NCBI GenBank assembly: GCA_903813345.2
Contig: CAIIXF020000009.1
Coordinates: forward strand, 23,897,759-23,961,758
Length of the DNA stretch: 64,000 nt
Origin: Owenia fusiformis
Taxonomy: Eukaryota > Annelida > Polychaeta > Sabellida > Oweniidae
Reading direction: 5' to 3'
Of this stretch, positions 27,201 through 42,200 are shown piece by piece. Below the pieces are notes generated by a model. The model was not told the DNA's origin, did not search any database, and was given only the letters and a program-made list of their open reading frames with translations. A program made the translations under genes and the position numbers. Each line of letters begins with the position of its first letter. Within the stretch, counting starts at the first letter, position 1.

Positions 27201-30200
27201 TTATGACATATTGTTATGGTCTCCGTTTTTTTGCGACGGCGGTTGGCGTCCGGCGTCTGGCGTCCGGCGTCTGTAACAATTTCTTACAACTTCCTATAAC
27301 TTAACAAATACTGTTTAGATTGACTTCAATTTTTTTCTAAATCATCTACATGTTCTCAGAAGTTCAAATCTGACTTTAGATTTGACATTTGACCTTCAAT
27401 GACCTTCTCAAGGTCAAAAAGGTCTTTTTTCAACTTGCTTCACATTGACTAAATTTTTTTTCAAAATCATCTACATGTTCTCAGAAATTCAAATCTGACT
27501 TTAGATTTGACATTTGACCTTCAAATCTGACTTTAGATTTGACATTTGACCTTCAATGACCTTCTCAAGGTCAAAAAAGGTCAAAAAGGTCTGTTTTCAA
27601 CTTGCTTCAAATTGACTAAATTTTTTTTTCAAAATCATCTACGTGTTCTCAGAAATTCAAATCTGTCTTAAGATTGGACTTAAGATTTGACATTTGACCT
27701 TCAATGACCTTCTCAAGGTCAAAAAAGGTCAAAAAGGTCTGTTTTCAACTTGCTTCAAATTGACTAAAAATAATTTTCAAAATCATCTACGTGTTCTCAG
27801 AAATTCAAATCTGACTTTAGATTTGACTTAAGATTTGACATTTGACCTTCAATGACCTTTTCAAAAAAGGTCAAAAAGGTCTTTTTTCAACTTGCATCAA
27901 ATTGACTACATTTTTTTCAAAATCATCTACATGTTCTCAGAAATTCAAATCTGACTTTAGATTTGACATTTGACCTTCAATGAACTTCTCAATGTCAAAA
28001 AAGGTCAAAAAGGTATTTTTTCATCTTGCTTCAAATTGACTAAAAAAAATTTTCAAAATCATCTACATGTTCTCAGAAATTCAAATATGACTTTAGATTT
28101 GACATTTGACCTTCAATGACCTTCTCAAGGTCAAAAAAGGTCAAAAAGGTCTTTTTTCAACTTACTTCAAATTGACTAATTTTTTTTTTCAAAATCATCT
28201 ACATGTTCTCAGAAATTCAAATCCGACTTTAGATTTGACATTTGACCTATAATTACCTTCTCAAGGTCAAAAAAGGTCAAAAAGGTCTGTTTTCAACTTG
28301 CTTCAAATTGACCAAATGTTTTTTTCAAAATCAACTACATCTTTTCAGAAGTTCAAATTTGACTTTACAAGTTCTCAGAAGTTCAAATCTGACTTTAGAT
28401 TTGACCTTTGACCTTCAATGACCTTCTCAAGGTCAAAAAGGTCTTTTTTCAACTTGCTTCAAATTGACTAATTTTTTTTCAAAATCATCTACATGTTCTC
28501 AGAAGTTCAAATCTGACGTTAGATTTGACATTTGACCTTCAATGACCTTTTCAAGGTCAAAAAGGTCTTTTTTCAACTTGCTTCAAATTTACTTAATTTT
28601 TTTTTCAAAATCATCTACATGTTCTCAGAAGTTCAAATCTGACTACATTTGACATTTGACCTTCAATGACCTTCTCAATGTCAAAAAAAGTCAAAGAGGT
28701 ATTTTTTCAACTTGCTTTAAATTGACCAAATTGTTTTAGGTGGTGACATTTTGTCATGTTAATGCCTTGTGATAGTTTTTGAAATCGTGATATTATGTTT
28801 TATCCACGAATGAATAGTTTATCCTCCAGTTCATGCATTTTTCTTTACTAGTTAATTTCTCTTGGTTGTATATTTTGTTTGCTCAACAATAAATATCTTT
28901 ACAATGTACGCATTAGTGAACGGGAAATGTATCTTGTAATTATTAAGTCTAAATATGTATAGGCCTACGAAGTAAATATTGTAATTGGTTATAACATTTA
29001 ACATTGTGACATTTAAGCACATGAGTATTACTATAAATCATGATCTATTAAAACTAGCATCAAACTAACATATAACCATCTCATTTTACACGTTTCAGAT
29101 GTCGCTTTATTAGAGGAGTGGTACACAAGAGATGATAATTCTCAGTCTTCTGTATTCAGACTTCGCCCAATTGAGTCCAAATTTAACTTGTACACCTCAA
29201 GGTGAGCATTTAGAAAAATAGCATTATCAAGAGTCAGAATTTTTTCTATTTTATCAAGTCGTTTTACCCGAAGCTACCCATGCCTCTAATGGTATCCAGT
29301 AATTCAGTAATTATCTAAGCATCACAATCTATTATTTGTCCATATCAGAGGATTTTTGCTCCAATACCAAATTGTATGTCAAAACTCCTCTTGGATCACT
29401 GTCTAGAGGCAAAACTATTGAGATTCTAGAAGTAGCATAGAGGACTTTATCAAATCACTAATCTTTATACAATGCACAATCTGAGAAAATATGATAATCA
29501 TTCTTACCAATATGAAACACACGTTGTAATTTACGAAGATATAACACTGACGATCCAGACCGATAGTTCTGTTATAATCATTGTGAAGAACAAAAGTATA
29601 GTCGTGGTTCTTTAGAAACCCCATATTTATATAATACATACTTCATTTTTAAGAAGGGCAACTAATTCTGGTTTTATTAAACATAATGTATATGTTTTGA
29701 GAAGGGCAGCCGAAACTAATTCTGGTATTATTGATCTGAAGCTAATTCTGGTTTTACTAATCACAATGTATATGTTTTGAGAAGGGCAGCCGAAACTAAT
29801 TCTGTTTTTATTGATCATAATGTATATGTTTTGAGAAGGGCAGCCGAAGCTAATTCTGGTTTTACTAATGACAAAATATGTTTTAAGAGGGGCACCCGAA
29901 ACTGATTCTGCAGCTACGTTGAATAACACCTGGATAGGTATTTACACAATGTTGAGCGAAACAATACAATCTGCAGTGGCGATTCTATGCAAAGAAACCA
30001 AGAAAGATAAACATGCATCAAAAGTTTGGGCACAGGACAAGTTTTATAAATCAGGTATTGTCTTGCTATCATTTGATAGCAGAAGGCTTTATAATATCTA
30101 AATTACATGTCAGTCTTTACATGTTTGTTCCCCGTCACTCAATTCAAAATGGCGGCCATGTAATCTTCGCTTACTCAAATACCAGTTGACGGAAATGGTT

Positions 30201-33200
30201 CAAATTATTTATGCTAATGACTCGGGAGATATTATGTGTTCGTTACTCCATTTTTCTAGTCATACTCGCGTATATTGCTTGTGGTCAATCTGAATGATCT
30301 TAAAACCCAATTTCATGATACTATAACCCGGGTACTATAATGGCTAGTTTACAAGAACATTATATAATTTACAGGTTTGTGCTCTTATACTGACGTCATT
30401 TATTACAGGCCTGGTCTAGAAATGATAATTATTGTTATTATTACATATAGCAAATGGCAGATTAGAAACACCCGCTAGCTAAACATAATCTTAAAGATTG
30501 TTGGCGGACACGTGCATATCTTTGATTTTGATTTTGCATGGACTTGATTTTTATGTTTCAGCCTTGGATGTTGAAATATGCACTGCAATACAAAATCACG
30601 ACGAACAGACACTTCTAATAAGAAGAAAATGCGAAGGTGCTAATTTATTATTGCTGGGAATGTGTACATTGTGAAAAATATATTGGTTTTGAATTCATTG
30701 CATTGTGTAAATAAGTAAAGGTTAATTTTATTGACTAAACACTGAAATCACTTTTAGGTATCCTGTTAAATAAGATATTACGTTATTATTCTCTTTGATG
30801 GATAAAAGCTCAATAAATTCTCGAGCAATGTCTTATGTTAGATTAACTAAACATATTTAATGCAATTAGCAATTTATCACTGTATTTAAAAGACTTTATT
30901 AATTTCAGATATAGACAGAAGTGATGAATCAGCTTCAGATTACATAGATATCCCAGATCCAAGTGTTAAGAAGCCTGCATCGGATAATACAGTAAAAACC
31001 AAAATGGATGCCTTCATGCAAACTGTCAATGCGCATGCAACACAAAGTCATATCGAAATCTTCAAACTTCATTGGGGAAATAATGGTTTTAATCCTGAAG
31101 AATTTAATGTATACTTAGAGGAGTTTAATGCACTAGTTGCCACAAAATTGAAAACACTGATACAGCACATGCTTGACCATAGAAAAGAGGAGATTAATCG
31201 GGGACCCCATACTCTGGATCACAATGAGGCACTCTTACACTTAACCCACAGACAAGCTATAATAGATAAGTCATTTTCCTCAGATAGAACAATTCAAGAT
31301 ATTAAGGAGTTGATACTGGCAGACGATACGTCAACACATAAACCAATCATACTTTGTGGTCCGCCTGGCAGTGGCAAATCCACAATTGCTGCAACCATTC
31401 CGCATACTGAGATATTCGGAAAGGAAACCTTCCAAGTCATTCGTTTCATATCATTAGATCAGAATCTATCGTCAACACATGGGCTTCTCTACAGTGTCTG
31501 CTCGCAACTGAATGCTATGTTCAATAAAAATCCAAATAACTCTTTATCCAATGACATCGATACGTTGGTGGAGCAATTCAGAGAGATATTAGTCTCTATA
31601 TCCAACAGCCATAGACATTTGCTACTCATAATTGATGGGATTGAATCTGTTAAACCACCAAGCATTGACTCAAAGCTAGAGTTTGACTGGAAAATGGAAA
31701 ACCTTCCACCTCGAACTCACATTATCGAAACATTCAATATTACAAAACATACCAAAAATGATTTAGAAAACATTAAAAGCTCCAGTGAAAGCGTCCCAAA
31801 CATTTTGCATACCACACCAATCACTTCAATGCAATGTTTAGCAAAGACTAAAGCTCTTTTATCAAATGTCAATCGAACAATCACAAGAGACCAAGAGAAC
31901 GCATTGAAGACCTCGTTTTCGGAAGGCTCCATGCCAATACTACCAGTGATAGTTTTTGATGTTGCAAAAACCCTACATTCCAGCACAGCAACAATTGATA
32001 TTGGTAGAGGAATGGATGATGTTTTGAATAAACGGTTTGAAGCATTGGAAAAACGTTACACTGTTGAAATCATTGCTCCACTATGCAGATACATTGCATG
32101 CTCCAATATGGGTGTCACTGAGCTAGAGATCATTGATATCATGTCCTGCACAAATGAGTCAATACTTGCCTTTCATGGTCCCAAGCTTCCTGTAGTACTA
32201 AGGTTTCCATACTCAACCTGGTCAGATATTCGCCACGACCTGGGTAAGTACTCCGATCGTCATAATAAAGTACATGCATGTAGACCAAATCGTTGTGATA
32301 TTTTGCAATGTTCCAAACTATTTCTAAATCCAAAAACTGTAATTTAAGTTCATATAACGCTTAAAAATGAAAAATGCTTCAAAAACTTTACAAACAATTA
32401 AAAAGTAGAAAAGGTACAGTATGTTGCATAATGTGTGAATGTAACTATTTGAAGAAAACAATCATTTAAACACTATGATGGCCAATAGAATGTCATCATA
32501 CGGTATAATATGCTGATAGATATCACAAAGTAAACAATGGTGTTTTGGACATTCAGGAATCATGCTTGAACAGCGAGAAACGGCTGGGAGTACATTGTTT
32601 TCCTGGAGGAACCAAACAATAAAGTCGGTTGTCAAGGTGAGGTACCTACAGACGGTTGAGACACTTAAACAAAATCATAAAGCCTTGGCAGAGCTATTTC
32701 TCGAGACGTGGATTGACGGTAGGCCTCTGGTTGACCCTGACCTTGACCTTCAGATTATGCAAGGGAGGCGATGTATATCACAGCAGCCTTTACTCTATTC
32801 AGACACGTTGTACAATCTGAGGAAGTTAAACGAGCTGTGGTACCAGCTCTTACATTCAGGTACTGAATAAATGAGAATGTAATTTTATGCATAATGGATT
32901 CATCAATAATACATTATTTGTCTTATTGCGTATAATGAAATTCAATCAAATAATATTCATGTGAAGGGTGACACAAAAATACAGTTCTCGATTTTAAAAT
33001 AACTTTGCCAATAACGATGCAACTCCTGATATACATAAAGTGTTCAATTGGGCAAGCAGTGGTATATTCATAAAGATGTATTCATTGAAACACATTTTTG
33101 GTCCAGGACTAGTTGATAAAAATGGTATTAGTGTTACAAATTATTTTGCTCATCGACAGCTGATTATAAAAAGCTTGAAAGATGAGATTAGATCAAATCA

Positions 33201-36200
33201 AATCAACTATTAATGACCATTATCATTCATGGGTTGCATTTTAGGTCAACGTGTATCATTAGTTCATTAGGACCTAGTTTGTAACGATGCACCTGCCACT
33301 ATATGATTGAAATGATACAAATTAATCAGGCTTAATGTGCTTCAAACACCACTATAGCTAGTGTCTGAATATCACGATAACCTGAAAATATTTTCAACAT
33401 TGCCATAACGTCCATGGATCCGTACCTCAAGGTATATCCGGAATAGATAGGGCTGTTTTATCCAAGGGATAACTGTTCAAGGGACTTGGAGAGACTGGGA
33501 ATTGAAGAGTCTGTGCTTCTTTTTCAAACATATCTGTTTCTGTATTTCATTGTAATGAAATCTTCACTTAGCACATACATCATACCCTTCAACAGAAAGG
33601 AAATAATTTGATTTGATTTTCTTAGCAATTACAATGAACTGATAATCGCACGTCTTGTTATCATCCAAGTAATTGATCTGATACTGCTTAACAAGACAAA
33701 TGTATTGTGAAGCCGGTAATAGAAAAACGTGATTTATGTCATAGACACCAGGAGAATTCGCGTCATTGCTTTATAAATTGCACAATACTTGAAAATGAAC
33801 TAGAGATACCACAGATATGCTCATGTTGTACAAATTAATATTATCAGGCCCTGTTTCTATTTCTAAACAATTCCCTTTGTTTGATTGTCGACTGACATGA
33901 AAATGAATCATTGCATAAATTCATAAAACCATTTTCTTTAAACACTATTCAGAATTCCCTATTGTGTACTTAAATAGGCGGATTACGTGTACGCAGGGTG
34001 TCAAATAAAAACGTTCTCCCCTTAATTTCAAGAGAATGAACTTTTATGCATAAAGTGCATCTACTTGAGCTAGTCATCTGAAACTTCATGTAGAGTTGCT
34101 CCATGAAGCCTGGTTTTTTATGCCCTAAAGAAATTCAGATAACTTGCAGACAAAAGGTTATGCAACATTATGTAGATGTTAAAGTTACAGGGAGAGAACA
34201 TATTTATTTGACACCATGTACTCCATCCTGTAGCTACCACACCATGCAGGGTCTGGCCATGATTGTTTGTTAATATTTCAAATCAGTAATATGTAGTATT
34301 CCATCATTCATCTTGAAGTCCTGCAATACACATGATCTGGTTTTTGCCGTCATTTTGAGGAACACACATCCTCCAAACGCAGGGCTCCAGACATCATCCA
34401 CTACGTTCCTTCCTTCTTCCAGAAGAATTGGGTACGAGTTCTAGAGGCCTGTGTTCGGAGGATGAGGAACACCCTACTCTCCCTCTTGGGATACTCGTTT
34501 AGTATCGCACCCCCCCCCCCCCCCTTAACACATGCACGTAGCATTGCTACCCCATCGTGTTATATATCACTTTGTTCCTCAAAGAAAGTTACATAAATTG
34601 CAAAGTTTCAGAATCCAGGGGTGTTCCTGAAAAAAGATATCCCCACCCAGACTTAATCATGACAATTAATTTATTTTCTACTTGAACAATTTTGCAAGCT
34701 TCAGTTATTACAGATAAGAAGATTTATGCCAAAGTTTATTGATTTTGTAAGATACATATCACGATGGAGTAAAAATATTTTATATGGTTATAAGGAGGGT
34801 AATTACAAGTTTAATCTCGAATCAAAAATCAAACCCTGTATGGTGTGGCAGGAGTGGTGGAAACCCAACCAGGTTGAGGCAGCAAATTATACAATACCTA
34901 TTAATTAATTTAGCATGAAACGTATCGAGGTATGCACTGGCTTGCCTTTTTGTACTGCTGACTTTCTTATTGTATAGGATTACGTAAGATAATTTATAAA
35001 ATACCTATAATGATCCGCTTGTACTTGGAGATCATCAGTGTCAATGTCTATTAATCAATTATAATCTTCTCTTTTTCAGGGATGGTAGATGCATTGAAGG
35101 AAAACTGTTTTTGCAATTTTGAATACTTGTTAGCGAAGTCTCATTCCTCCTCAATTGATAATCTCATTAAAGATCTCAACACAAGCTTGCTGCAAGTTAT
35201 GGACATTGACATTATACTTATAACTGCTTGCATTAAAGCCGGGAGAGGTGCTCTCTCCACCGATCCACTTCAGTTGGCGAATGAGCTTATAGGTCACCTT
35301 AAAGACTGTCAAGGTTCGTGTAATTTCATGGTCAGATCTTAAATTATCATGTCGGATGTCCATGCATCATTTCTGTGAATATGTGCATTTTGATTTTCAT
35401 ATGAGCGAGCCAGGACTCCGACATGAACAGATTGCCATTTTATCATGTTTTTCAATATTCACTTAATAAGATGAGTTGATCACTGTCTCTTATAGATCGG
35501 CTACATCAAAAGCATCTATGATTACTTCTTACCATCAACGTTATTAGATTTATCAAGCTAATTAAAGGATTTGCTTGTCTGTTCTTTTATTAAGCTATTT
35601 TAAAGCAGAATTATGTCAGATTTATTCAACGTTCTTCTTCTAGTTGAAAGCCCATGGTTTGACACAATTAAAATATAATCTACGTTAGTATTGACAACGG
35701 TATTTTAAGTTATTGGTGCCTTTATTTTTTCAGAAAATTACCCACGATATATCGAGCCTATAGTGACACAGTGTATGCAATGGTGCGACACCTATACTCT
35801 TCCCTTAGTGGTACCGTTCAATAGTTGGCTACAGACCCCGGATGTTGACCTTGTTAACAAGATTCACAATCCTGGCTCGACACACGCAGTTGCCACATTC
35901 AATACACACCATATATTTTGTAATGTTAATGCAACCAACAATATCGTGATGTACCATGGTCCATCAAAAACTCTCGTTAAAACATTTGCAGGTAATATTT
36001 TGAAAGCCATATTTTGTAGATAGCTCATTGTCACTTTAATGTGAATTCAGTTGTTATTACAAACTATAAATTTAAAAATATTTTGAACATTATACATGTC
36101 AAAAATCGGTCATTTTTCGCATAATTTGGCCTTTGTATCCTTTTTAAGCCAAATAATCAAAAAATGGGCCTTCGATTTTCAAAATTGGGCCCAATTTTTG

Positions 36201-39200
36201 AGGTTTTATGGGCCCAAATTGTTTTGAGAGACTACCTCATTATAAGAGAATATCTTTCCAATTTGTGTCACGGTAGTTAATGTGCATTTGTTGATCATGC
36301 TCGATGAACACTGTATATTTACTTAAACTGAGAATGCATTAGCAAATCGAGTAGAACGGTTTATAACATCTTTAACAGATGAATGGTAACGCAGATTTAT
36401 ATAAAAGGCTAATACATTGGTAATCATATTGCTGTCAGTTTGTGTCCATGTAATAAAAGAATCAATTTTATCCTGGCTGCCTGAGGGGCAAAAATCGATT
36501 GACCAGTTGATCAGTTGATAGATATGTAATGAGATTTGCAATGAGATTAATTCTTTCTGTTTCTTTCTGTCTCAGTCGATACTAATGTAGTTTTTAAGGG
36601 GTTTCATGCTCGCAAAGATTATCATATTACTGAAGAGTTGTTAGCATATTTCTGGACTTTCAATTATAACTTGGCAAGCTTTTTGTAAATGATGATAATT
36701 ATTATGCAGATCTTGTGCAGATCTTTTACAAGTCTGTTTAGTTGGCAGTTTATGCCAGATGTCAAAAATGTAAAAAATGCAAGATCAAGCTAATCGAGGC
36801 CCCACAAAATTTATTTTTGGGCCCAAAAATCATCTTAAGGGGGGCGGGCCACATACCCCTCCCTCCCCTGGATCCTCCAGTAATTGTATTTTACTATTGT
36901 CGGTTCTTATGTTTTACAGTTTATTGATATTTCATTGAGAGATACTATTGCCTTATTAGGTCACCGGGACAAGATCACATGTATATTGATGTCTCATAAC
37001 AACCAGGTGATAGTGAGTGGGTCCGATGATGCCTCTGTCAGGGTCTGGGACATTGCAAGTGGCAAGAATATATTTACATTTAGGTATAATGCAATAAAGA
37101 TATACAGGGTGATCCAGAAATAACGTCAAAGATGTTGCCTATTTATTAATCAATTAATTAAGGTTAATCAAGTCGAGAAAAGTTTCATTTCTTTCGCAAA
37201 ATCAAATCATTAATGTTTGGGGAATATCATCTGGAACATCTGTACCCACTTTAAAGAAGATTGGTCAACGTATTGTACTGGCAACACCTTAAAGTTACTT
37301 CTGCATCAACTTACTCCTAAAGGACCATGATTTCTAGAACGTTCATGTATAAGCTCTTTTAAAAACGTGTAGCTTGACCTCCCTGATATATAAAACTCTT
37401 TACGTATCAAAATGTAATTTGTAAGATGATTAAATAACCAATCAATCATATTTTGCAAGATTTCGTGACATCACAAGGAGAACCTATAGAGATCGTTACA
37501 TTTCTCTACTATATGTAATGAAATGCGTGATACAAATGTTCATCTTGCCTATATATAAATATTGGCGCACTGTCGAAGTGCCACTGATATAAAAATAATT
37601 GCAATTGTCAAATAAATAATAAATAAATGAATAATATTTTTTATTGGATTACTTGTAGGGAGCACAGTCATCCTGTAAAATGTATAGCGTTGAATCATAA
37701 AGACGAATTCCTCATTAGTGGATGTCTGGAAGGAACGTTTAAAATGCTGTCTCTACAAACAGGAGAACTGCTTCACTCTGTTCAAAACGGCCCCGTATCC
37801 TGTATATTTGTAAATGCATCAGATTCGATTTTATACGCAGGTATTTTTTTAATTAGAGTTTTAACATTCAGATATCATCGTTGTTAGTTTGTTATTCTGA
37901 GGTAGCAGCTGATGATATATGTTTTTATTATTAACACTTTAGATGATTTCATCTACCCGAACAAAAGATACCCTCTAACTGTCTACTACATTTCCTACTT
38001 TCTCTATTAGCAATTAACGCATCGATAAAATATCTTAGTGAATGCAACACTCCTAACGTCTAAGTGAAAGTAAATAAATGACATAATGAATGGAAACGCA
38101 CGTAATCTTGTTAACCCAAACAGACGCTACTATTTAACGTTCTGAAAAATTACTTCATTTTATTCAGATATTCTGATAACATTTCTTGCGCCCAGTTCTG
38201 TATGACGCACAACAGTATTCAAGTCGATGTAATTAAAGAACAAAATCATGTTACTTATGAGCCAGATTACTTATTGTAAGGTAATCTTATTGTTTTATTA
38301 CCACTATATGCAATGTGGTTTTCGGTTGCAACTAAACCTTACATCACACGATAGCATTTGTTATTATGTTCATTGTATAATTATTGCCACCACAAAATAG
38401 CCTTGCTAAAATGAATGCATGTATCTTTCCATTCTTTGTATAATTACACATCCTCACTCTAGTTTATTGTATAATCAAATTAAAGGATATGTCATTCTGT
38501 TTATTGTATTCTGTACTTAAAGCCACCATAATACATCTTTATATCAAATGAAAGGATATGTTATTCCGTTTATTGTATACTGTGTTAAAACCACCATAAT
38601 ACACATTTATCTCAAATGAAAGGACATGTTATTCTGTTTATTGTATACTGTAGTTAAAGCCACCATAATACACATTTATCTCAAATGAAAGGACATGTTA
38701 TTCTGTTTATTGTATACTGTAGTTAAAGCCACCATAATACATATACTAGTATATCTTAAATTAAAAGATTTGTTATTCCGTTCATTGTATCATTTAAACC
38801 ATCTTTGTTTCAAATCTCAACTGACAATATAATTCCTGTCGGTTGTGTTATTTTAGCCACTGAGAAGAAGATTAAATTGTGGTGCATGACTGAGATGGTC
38901 CTATTGGAAACAATACAGGATGATAACATTACATCCGACATAACATGCATGGTCATGTCACAAGATGGATCATTTATACTTATTGGTAGGCTATTAAGTT
39001 GAAGAGATTGTCTGCCCTAATCTAAATTCTTGATAATGATTGGTCACGTCTAGCGGCTAAACGTTTTTACAGTGGACCGCACAATCCAATGCCTGTAATT
39101 GTCTGGTCGCTGGTTTCCAAAGATTTGAGAAGAAATAGTTATCTAATACAAAAGTTTTTGCAACAATATCACTTTTCGATATTTTGTTCGCAATTATATA

Positions 39201-42200
39201 ATTGTGAGTACCCCTGTGAATGATTGACTTTTGTTAAAAAGATTGAGTCATGATATTAACATGTTATTTTAACATGTACGTGTACGTTTCAGATTTTGAT
39301 AGTCATGAGTGTTCTATGTTTCAGCTTGTGGTGACACTAGCCTTCAGCTCAGATCTGCTGCTACTGGGACCTTTTTGCATTACCTTGAGGGACACAATGC
39401 AAAAGTAGGATATTCTTCATGTTCTATGACCTAATAAATTGTCAAATTGAAACATCAAAAGAAACATATTAAAGAAAAATTTACATCCGTTTATGACATC
39501 CATATCCAAGTTTAAACAGCAAAACAAACACGTAGGCATGAGATCCACCATAAAGGATGCTTAAACGATGCTAACGAAAAATCAAAATCTTCAAGTGCGC
39601 AAACATTAATAATGGTAAGCATACAATGTACTTTGCGTGTCCATAGTCTTGACAATTTCTCTTGTAGATTTGTGACATTGGCATCTCCAGAGAGAGTTTT
39701 CAGACAGTAGTAGGATGTGAAGATGGGACATTGCATGTATACAATCTGAGAAGTAAAGAACTGCTACAAACATTCAACACAGGAACACAACCTGTCACAA
39801 CTGCCCAAATCTCCAGAGATGACAGTTTCATCATTGCTTGTAATAATGTAAGTCTACTGCTATAAACATTGAACACAGGAACCGGGACAGGAACACAACC
39901 TGTAGTAATGTCAATTTTGGAAGTTATATATGAAAGGGTTTGGAATTTGCATTTGAGCACATACTTTTACCATCCTAATTAAATTAAATGTCAATGGCAT
40001 TTGTTTGAGTTCATAAATTGATCACGCCATGGATATAAAGTTTATATTAAACATATGAATCATAAGCGCATAACGAATGCCACCAGAAGTTACCCTGTTT
40101 GGTGATGCTTAAACTTTACCTGTTATAGAATTGACAGTTTTAATCATTCTGATACTCATAGCATCTTTCTGTTTCACCTGAAACATGCTCTGATATTATG
40201 AGGCATATTCTGTGATCTGAGCACATCAGATGGGAAGAGTTACAATTGTCAATTAGTGTGATAGTTGTCATGTAATCATTTATCTTAATGTCAATAATAA
40301 TAGGCATTGTATTTAACAACAGATATTAGAACAGGCACAGGTACACAAGTTTAATGACCCCAATTAGATGAAATATGAGCTGGTATGAAAGATCTCAAAA
40401 ATCCTCAATTATGGGCTCTCCTAGATCGCCAAATCAAGCTCATTATATCATGGCATCTCAGGGCTGAGAAGAAATGAGATGTCATGGTTTATCATGATGA
40501 GTTTTAATATGTTTTTAAAGAGATACGTATTTGCATGGTCAAAGCAGAGTAGTTCCTGAACTAACCAGCGCGCAGAAGGATGTTTGGGATCATGTGGGAT
40601 TTTAATAGAATATTGAAAATAGGATATCCTCGGTCTAATTCAAGCTCAATTACTAATTACTAAAGTAATCACTCAAGTATTCAATTCAATTTTGTTTATT
40701 TATACATACTTTGGACAAAAACTTCAATTTAAAAATCATTTTGTTGTTTCTTTTGGTTTCAGATCAATATGTAGAATCGTATAAAAACAAGAATGCGGTA
40801 TATGCATCAATTTATAGCAAGTTTATAAATTTCAAATTCCAGGAATATATATTCACATGGATTCTGATGAAAGGCCTTACTAAGGAGGCTGAGACGAATT
40901 CACATGTGAAGAAAGTCACGTGTCTTGCAGTCTCTAAGGATGGGAAAATGATTGTATCTGGTGAGAACAAAAGCATCTGACAGCATCTATATTTTTAATA
41001 AATACGTTTGTTATGTTCATCATTAATCCACCTGTTATCTTATGTGCAGTCTTTTATTGTATAAGTGGAATAAGTGCATTTAGAACATGTCGTTCCCCTG
41101 CCTTTCACCGGGTTGTAAACAATCTATATATCATATTTAATTCTCTGATATTCACAAGGCTCCGAGGACCGTACAGTTAAGCTATGGAATCTTGATTCCA
41201 CAGAATTAGATGAAACGCTCGAAGGCCACGAAGATGCTATCACCTGCGTAACCTTTGCCGATGACCAATCGTTTGTTGCATCTGGCTCCACTGATCTCAC
41301 TGTGAAGGTTTGGAGTATTGTTATGGCATGTGTCATCACCAATTATACGGTTAGTCAACAAGTTAACACTTAATTATTCTATTTTAACATTATCCTGAAT
41401 TATGTGCTCAAATTAGGGTGAATATTATTAAATTATTATTAAACATTATTAAATGCAAATCAATGCAAGTGATATTCAGCAATTTCATTTGGTTTCTCCT
41501 GGAAGACCATTGCAATATAAAAATCACTTAATAAATAGTTTTTCATATACCAAGGAGTCATTTTGATACTCATGGCATCTTTCTGTTTCACCAGAAACAT
41601 CTCAAGGCTGAGAAGTCTAAATGAGATGACATGGTCTATCATGATGCCAATGAGTCAGTACTGAGAAAATTAAATGGGGCGAACTTCAGTCCGTGGCCAA
41701 ACAGAAAAAATGTAAAACTCTGTAGAGATTTGAAATGGACATTTTAGTCCTGGATGTTAGTCTGTAATTATGGAAAAGTGTTGAAAATATTTTTATATTA
41801 AATATGTCTCTGTTCAGGAGCATGAAACGCCAATCACTGCAGTGGATGCGATCAGCAAAGGTTACGATATGGACTACACCAGAATTGTTTCAGCAGATGC
41901 TGGGAATATTGTTAGAATCTGGAAGGCCGAAGATGGGGAAACAATACTGAAGCTTGATGGACCAACTACTATGTTCTGTGTGTCCCCTGAAGCTAACTTT
42001 GCAGTATCCGGAGACGGAGATCAATTGTAAGTTCTATGTAGATACAAAAGATTCACAATATGTTATAAATTGGTGAAGTTATTAATGATTCAAAGTGCAA
42101 AAATGGGTGCGAATGTTTAGATTCTCCCAAATAATAAGAATGGTAACCATTCTTATAGAAAAATAATACATTATTGTGAAAATGTTTAGCTTTCCTTGAG

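Noticed and set aside
36575-36690. Extra exon with an ORF VDTNVVFKGFHARKDYHITEE
   Set aside because: It has a fair acceptor and fits phase, but no usable donor before its stop and no WD40 or NACHT similarity.
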